This document shows, one piece after another, positions 60,704 through 64,000 of a DNA stretch of 64,000 nucleotides. Origin of the DNA: Diphasiastrum complanatum. Taxonomy: Eukaryota; Streptophyta; Lycopodiopsida; Lycopodiales; Lycopodiaceae. A program made the translations under genes and the position numbers. Under the pieces are notes generated by a model. It was not told the DNA's origin. It saw nothing but the letters and a program-made list of their open reading frames with translations, and made no database searches. Each line of letters begins with the position of its first letter. Within the stretch, counting starts at the first letter, position 1. The stretch spans positions 25,557,922-25,621,921 of the forward strand of contig CM055112.1 of assembly GCA_029204225.1 (NCBI GenBank), in the 5' to 3' direction.

Positions 60704-60954
60704 TCTCCAGTCTATGTCTAAGCTAGGAAGAAATGAACAAGATCAGTATAATGCATGTACTTGAGTGGACCTATGGAGAAAATAGACTGCACAAGTGCGA
60801 TATGGGGTGACACATAGGCAGATGTATTGGACCTGTGCACATGGAAGGCGGTAGGAGGAATTTTGATTGTGAAGGATGCGCACAAGTGCAATATGCGGAG
60901 CCTAAAAAAAAGTGAAAAAAATTCATCGAAGTTTGTGATTTTATATCGCGGTTC

Positions 60955-61220
60955 GCACGTGTGAAAGAACATCTTGTCACACGTGTGGGACTTGTACATA
61001 CAAATGCGAGAGTGACACGTGTCACCCTGTCACATTACATGTGTGGGATCTGTATGATCTAATGCGAGAGTGACATGTGTTGTCGAGCAAACAAATGAAC
61101 ATGCGACATGTGTCCAGGTGTCATTTCACACATGTGTTGGTATCACCTCACACATGCCTGCGCCTGTAGTCCAATTGAAAGTTGAAACGTGTCCTAAGTC
61201 CGTTGACCACACGTGCAAAA
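60955..61220 (+). promoter_or_regulatory. Cluster of ACGTG/ATGTG palindromes
   Basis: About nine close variants of CACACGTGTG or GACACGTGTC in 260 bp, two of them within a 54-bp tandem pair (60976-61022 and 61031-61080, both with atgcgagagtgaca(c/t)gtgt). A TATA box (tataaat, 61227-61233) follows directly. It looks like a G-box-type enhancer ahead of a promoter, probably the U3 part of element H's 5' LTR. Confidence 0.55.
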
Positions 61221-61226
61221 ATTTAG

Positions 61227-61233
61227 TATAAAT
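61227..61233 (+). promoter_or_regulatory. TATA box upstream of element H
   Basis: tataaat directly after the ACGTG cluster, about 950 bp before the gag ATG of element H. Confidence 0.5.
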
Positions 61234-61289
61234 GGCACGAAAACGGATTAAATTTTTATCTTTTCCATAACAATGTTCTTTTCAATCCT

Positions 61290-62183
61290 ATTGTTGACAA
61301 TCTCCATTCTTGGATGAACACTCTCCTTAAGTGGATGAAACTTCTCCTTAAGTGGATGACAAATGCTCTTTTGAGTGAGTTGTAATTCTCCTAAAGGCTG
61401 AGGAAAGCTCCCATTTGGATGAAAGATCCCCTTTTTTGGGTGAACATATTGTAAGCTCCATTGTGAAGAGCATATTGTAAAGATTGTCATCAATTTTGGC
61501 ATAATTTTTGGTGTACTTTGTTGAGCATGTAAGTAACTCTCCTTATGTAATTTGATTGGAGCATTTGCTGGAAGGTGTTAACCATTATGCAAGTGTGTTT
61601 TCAGGTTCTTAACAGGTTGAGGAACATTCTCATGTGAAGTGATCTTAGATCTACATCTAAACACCAAGATTTGACAAGATAGTGAAGCTAGTCTTGTGAT
61701 TCACTAAGTGTGCTCATTCATTCACCTCTAAATCTTGTATTTATCACTTGCTGGAGTTTATAAACTTTTAGAAGTGTGGTTTACATGTGGTTTTACAGGT
61801 TGAATCAATATCTTAGTGTGTTGATCATATGTTGATCAAGTTTGTTCATTACTAGGTAATCTTGGCATCCTAGTTTTGGGTATTTTCTAAGAATGCAAGT
61901 AACTCTTCACACCATAACTTGATTTGGTCACTTGCTGGAAAGTTTGAGAGCTTAAGCAAGAGTGTGTTCAGGTTGGTTTGATTTTGTAATCCATTCTTAG
62001 TGTGTGCAAAGTGTTGCATGTGTTTCAATCTTCCTTTCTATGCTTGGAAACCATCTAGGTTCAAGATAGAAGTGTTTTAGGGTCCTAAATCTTCATAGAT
62101 CTCTTTATCTATCATTTGTTGAGAGAAAAGTGAGTGCTAAGTGCTTTAGGACAAAACCTAAAAGTTGAAGAAACATTAGAATC
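61290..62183 (+). repeat. Element H leader with short tandem and spaced repeats
   Basis: A ggatgaa motif recurs about five times at 61310-61445, including a 21-bp tandem ctccttaagtggatga. Three imperfect modules of about 80-90 bp (61527-61620, 61731-61806, 61894-61976) share a ttgctgga core and end in caggtt. No primer-binding site was found, so the LTR edge is not fixed. The antisense frame at 61248-61502 is a by-product of the repeats. Confidence 0.5.
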
Positions 62184-64000
62184 ATGGCTTCCAATGGTGG
62201 GATCATGCTAGAGTCTAGTGAAAGGTTGAGTTCATCAAACTACTCTACTTGGAAAGTGAGGATGGAGTCCTTACTTGAGTTGAATGAACTCATGGACATA
62301 GTTGCAGAAATTGAAGAGAGACCTCTCACACTTCAAGAGCAACAAAGGTTTGATAAGAAGGCCAAAAGGGCTCTTCATATCATTAAAATGAATGTTACAA
62401 ATGAACTTCTCAAGGAAGTTGGAAAGTGTCAAAGTGCAAGTGAGGCATGGAATGCCTTAAAGAAGCTCTTTGAATCAAAGTCCACATCTAGGGTATTGAC
62501 CCTAAGGAGACAAATATTTTCTAGTAGGCAAAGAGAGGGTGAAAGTGCTCATGCATTTATCTTGAGAGTTAAGTCCCTAAGTGATGATTTAGCATGCATT
62601 GATGAGAACATAAAAGATGGTGAAATAGTCCAAGTTATGTTGAATGGTTTGCTAAATGAACATGCTAACCTTGTGCAAAGTTTTGCCATTCAAAGAGTCT
62701 TGCCAAGTGTGGTTGACTTGCAAGAAATCTTATTGGCTGAAGAACATAGGTTGCAATCAAAGCTTGATGGTGCATCCTTGCAAGGTGGAGGTGAAGAGGC
62801 TTTCTTCACAAAAGGCAAATTCAAGGGCAAAGGTAAAGGCAAAGGGAAATGGTCCAAAGGTGGTAACTTTGATCATGATGATCACTCTTCCTCTTCCTCT
62901 TCTACTAAGAACAATAAGTCAAAGTTCAAGTGCTTTTATTGTGGGATAAAAGGTCATTTTGCAAATGAATGTTATAAGAAGAAAAGAGAGCAAGGAGAGA
63001 GGCAAGGAAATCTTACAATAGATGAGGAAGAACATAACACATGTGAATCACTTGTTATGACTTCAAGTTTGTTAGCCAACATAGATGATAATGATCCTTG
63101 GTGGATTGATAGTGGAGCCTCATCTCACATGACAAGACATAAGGAATACTTTGCATCCTTATTGTCTTATGAGGGAGAAGGTAACATCATCTACACTGCA
63201 AATGATGGTCAATGTGACATCAAAGGCATAGGCACTATTCCTATTTCCCTTTCAACAAATAGGAAAGCAAATCTTGAAAATGTTTTGTACATTCCTTCAA
63301 TCACTAAGAATTTGCTTAGTGTAAGTCAAATCATTGACAAAGGACTTGATGTGGAGTTCATTGGAGATGCATGTTTGATAAGTAAATGTGGATCCTTGAT
63401 TGCTCAAGGTAGGAGGCATGGTAAACTTTTCAAGCTTGATGCATGTGTGATCTCTAATCATGAAGGATGTATGGCTAGGGAGCAATTGACAAACCAAGAA
63501 GTTTGGCACAAGAGGTTGGGCCATCCCAACTTCAAATCTTTGGAGGTAATGGCAAAGAAAGAGCTTGTTCTTGGTCTCCCTAAAAGTCTTGTTGCAAACA
63601 ATAGTGTTTGTGAACATTGTGCCTTGTCCAAATCTCATAGACTTGCTTATTCTAGATCTACTTCTAGATCTAAAGAAGCTTTTCAACTTGTGCATTCTGA
63701 TATTCATTCTTCTAGTACAACTAGCAATGGTGGGGCAAAGATGTATGCAACTTTCATTGATGACTTTAGTAGGTATACTTGGATCTATCTTCTTAAAAGT
63801 AAGGATGAAGTGTTTGCTGCATTTGTCAAGCTCAAGAATGAAATGGAAAACCAATTCAATACAAAGATCAAATGCTTAAGATCTGATAATGGAGGGGAAT
63901 ACACCTCAAATAGGTTCAAAGACTTTTGTATAGCACATGGGATTAAGAGGGAGATGTCTAGTCCTAGGACTCCACAACAGAATGGAGTGGCCGAGAGGAA
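62184..64000 (+). CDS. Copia gag-pol of element H, N-terminal 605 codons (runs off window)
   Basis: One unbroken frame from ATG 62184 to the window edge. Parts: gag capsid region (MASNGGIMLESSERLSSSNY start, like B), Lys/Gly-rich linker, CCHC knuckle CFYCGIKGHFANEC near 62930, protease PWWIDSGASSHM near 63105, integrase zinc part with HKRLGHPNFKS near 63510 and CEHCALSKSH near 63615, and integrase core with FIDDFSRYTWIYL near 63755, SDNGGEYTSN near 63880 and QQNGVAER at the edge. It looks whole as far as it can be seen. It is distinct in sequence from B, C and F, so it is another family of the same copia lineage. Confidence 0.95.
   Translation, partial: MASNGGIMLESSERLSSSNYSTWKVRMESLLELNELMDIVAEIEERPLTLQEQQRFDKKAKRALHIIKMNVTNELLKEVGKCQSASEAWNALKKLFESKSTSRVLTLRRQIFSSRQREGESAHAFILRVKSLSDDLACIDENIKDGEIVQVMLNGLLNEHANLVQSFAIQRVLPSVVDLQEILLAEEHRLQSKLDGASLQGGGEEAFFTKGKFKGKGKGKGKWSKGGNFDHDDHSSSSSSTKNNKSKFKCFYCGIKGHFANECYKKKREQGERQGNLTIDEEEHNTCESLVMTSSLLANIDDNDPWWIDSGASSHMTRHKEYFASLLSYEGEGNIIYTANDGQCDIKGIGTIPISLSTNRKANLENVLYIPSITKNLLSVSQIIDKGLDVEFIGDACLISKCGSLIAQGRRHGKLFKLDACVISNHEGCMAREQLTNQEVWHKRLGHPNFKSLEVMAKKELVLGLPKSLVANNSVCEHCALSKSHRLAYSRSTSRSKEAFQLVHSDIHSSSTTSNGGAKMYATFIDDFSRYTWIYLLKSKDEVFAAFVKLKNEMENQFNTKIKCLRSDNGGEYTSNRFKDFCIAHGIKREMSSPRTPQQNGVAER

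Larger units (their letters stand above)
56200..60750. mobile_element. Locus T: two convergent decayed genes, candidate two-gene DNA transposon
   Basis: Starts where an A-family LTR is interrupted. It holds an intron-containing plus-strand gene (about 56775-59346) and, 134 bp beyond its stop, the end of a minus-strand gene (about 60700-59481). Tail-to-tail pairs of this kind are common in DNA transposons with a transposase and an accessory protein. I could not find terminal inverted repeats or a target duplication, and the right limit is unknown. It could instead be two host pseudogenes. 56200-56774 holds no recognisable gene. Confidence 0.45.

Noticed and set aside
63297-63854. 185-codon antisense frame near the right edge
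   Set aside because: It is the reverse strand of the well-supported gag-pol frame of element H.

Overview
The window is nuclear DNA of a land plant with a large, repeat-packed genome. The evidence is two A20/AN1 stress-associated zinc-finger genes of plant type, GT-AG introns, long (CT)n tracts, and layer upon layer of Ty1/copia and Ty3/gypsy elements with plant-type primer-binding sites (TGGTATCAGAGC, TGGCGCC). The species cannot be read from the sequence. A fern or other seed-free plant is a guess only. I saw no rRNA, tRNA or CRISPR array and nothing bacterial.

Layout. 1-2040: AT-rich dispersed repeat R1 (copy 1), a (CT)n tract and an antisense copia gag scrap. 2041-12190: an old copia element (A) whose 3' LTR is split by a very young, whole-looking copia element (B, 5268-11581, antisense, one long gag-pol frame). 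12352-14147: first copy of a duplicated segment with a stress-associated zinc-finger gene (SAP-1). 14148-24684: copia-like element C, which carries gag and protease but no recognisable polymerase, split by chromovirus D (17197-23345). 24685-31863: two more R1 copies; the third is split by a 4.2-kb insertion of unknown type (X, 26481-30669). 31864-52240: an antisense gypsy fragment (E) split by copia F (33922-51709), itself split by the long gypsy element G (38353-50187). 52241-53560: scraps of A-family LTR and gag, plus a second (CT)n tract. 53557-55200: second segment copy with SAP-2. 55201-56198: an AT-rich stretch and an A-LTR scrap. 56200-60750: a pair of convergent, intron-containing, decayed genes (T), the most unusual content here. 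60955-64000: ACGTG-rich promoter-like DNA and the start of copia element H, whose frame is open to the window edge.

The only ordinary host genes I can support are the two SAP copies. Each has a sound A20 finger but has lost a different cysteine of the AN1 finger. Most other coding sequence belongs to transposon fossils. Nesting and LTR similarity give an order: A, C and E are old, then D and F, then G inside F, and B is youngest. The T locus encodes a coiled coil followed by a domain that, from memory, resembles an uncharacterised transposase-like family of animals (GD-x-K ... GATS ... CxxC ... LH). It faces an unknown acidic protein and may be a two-gene DNA transposon not yet described in plants.
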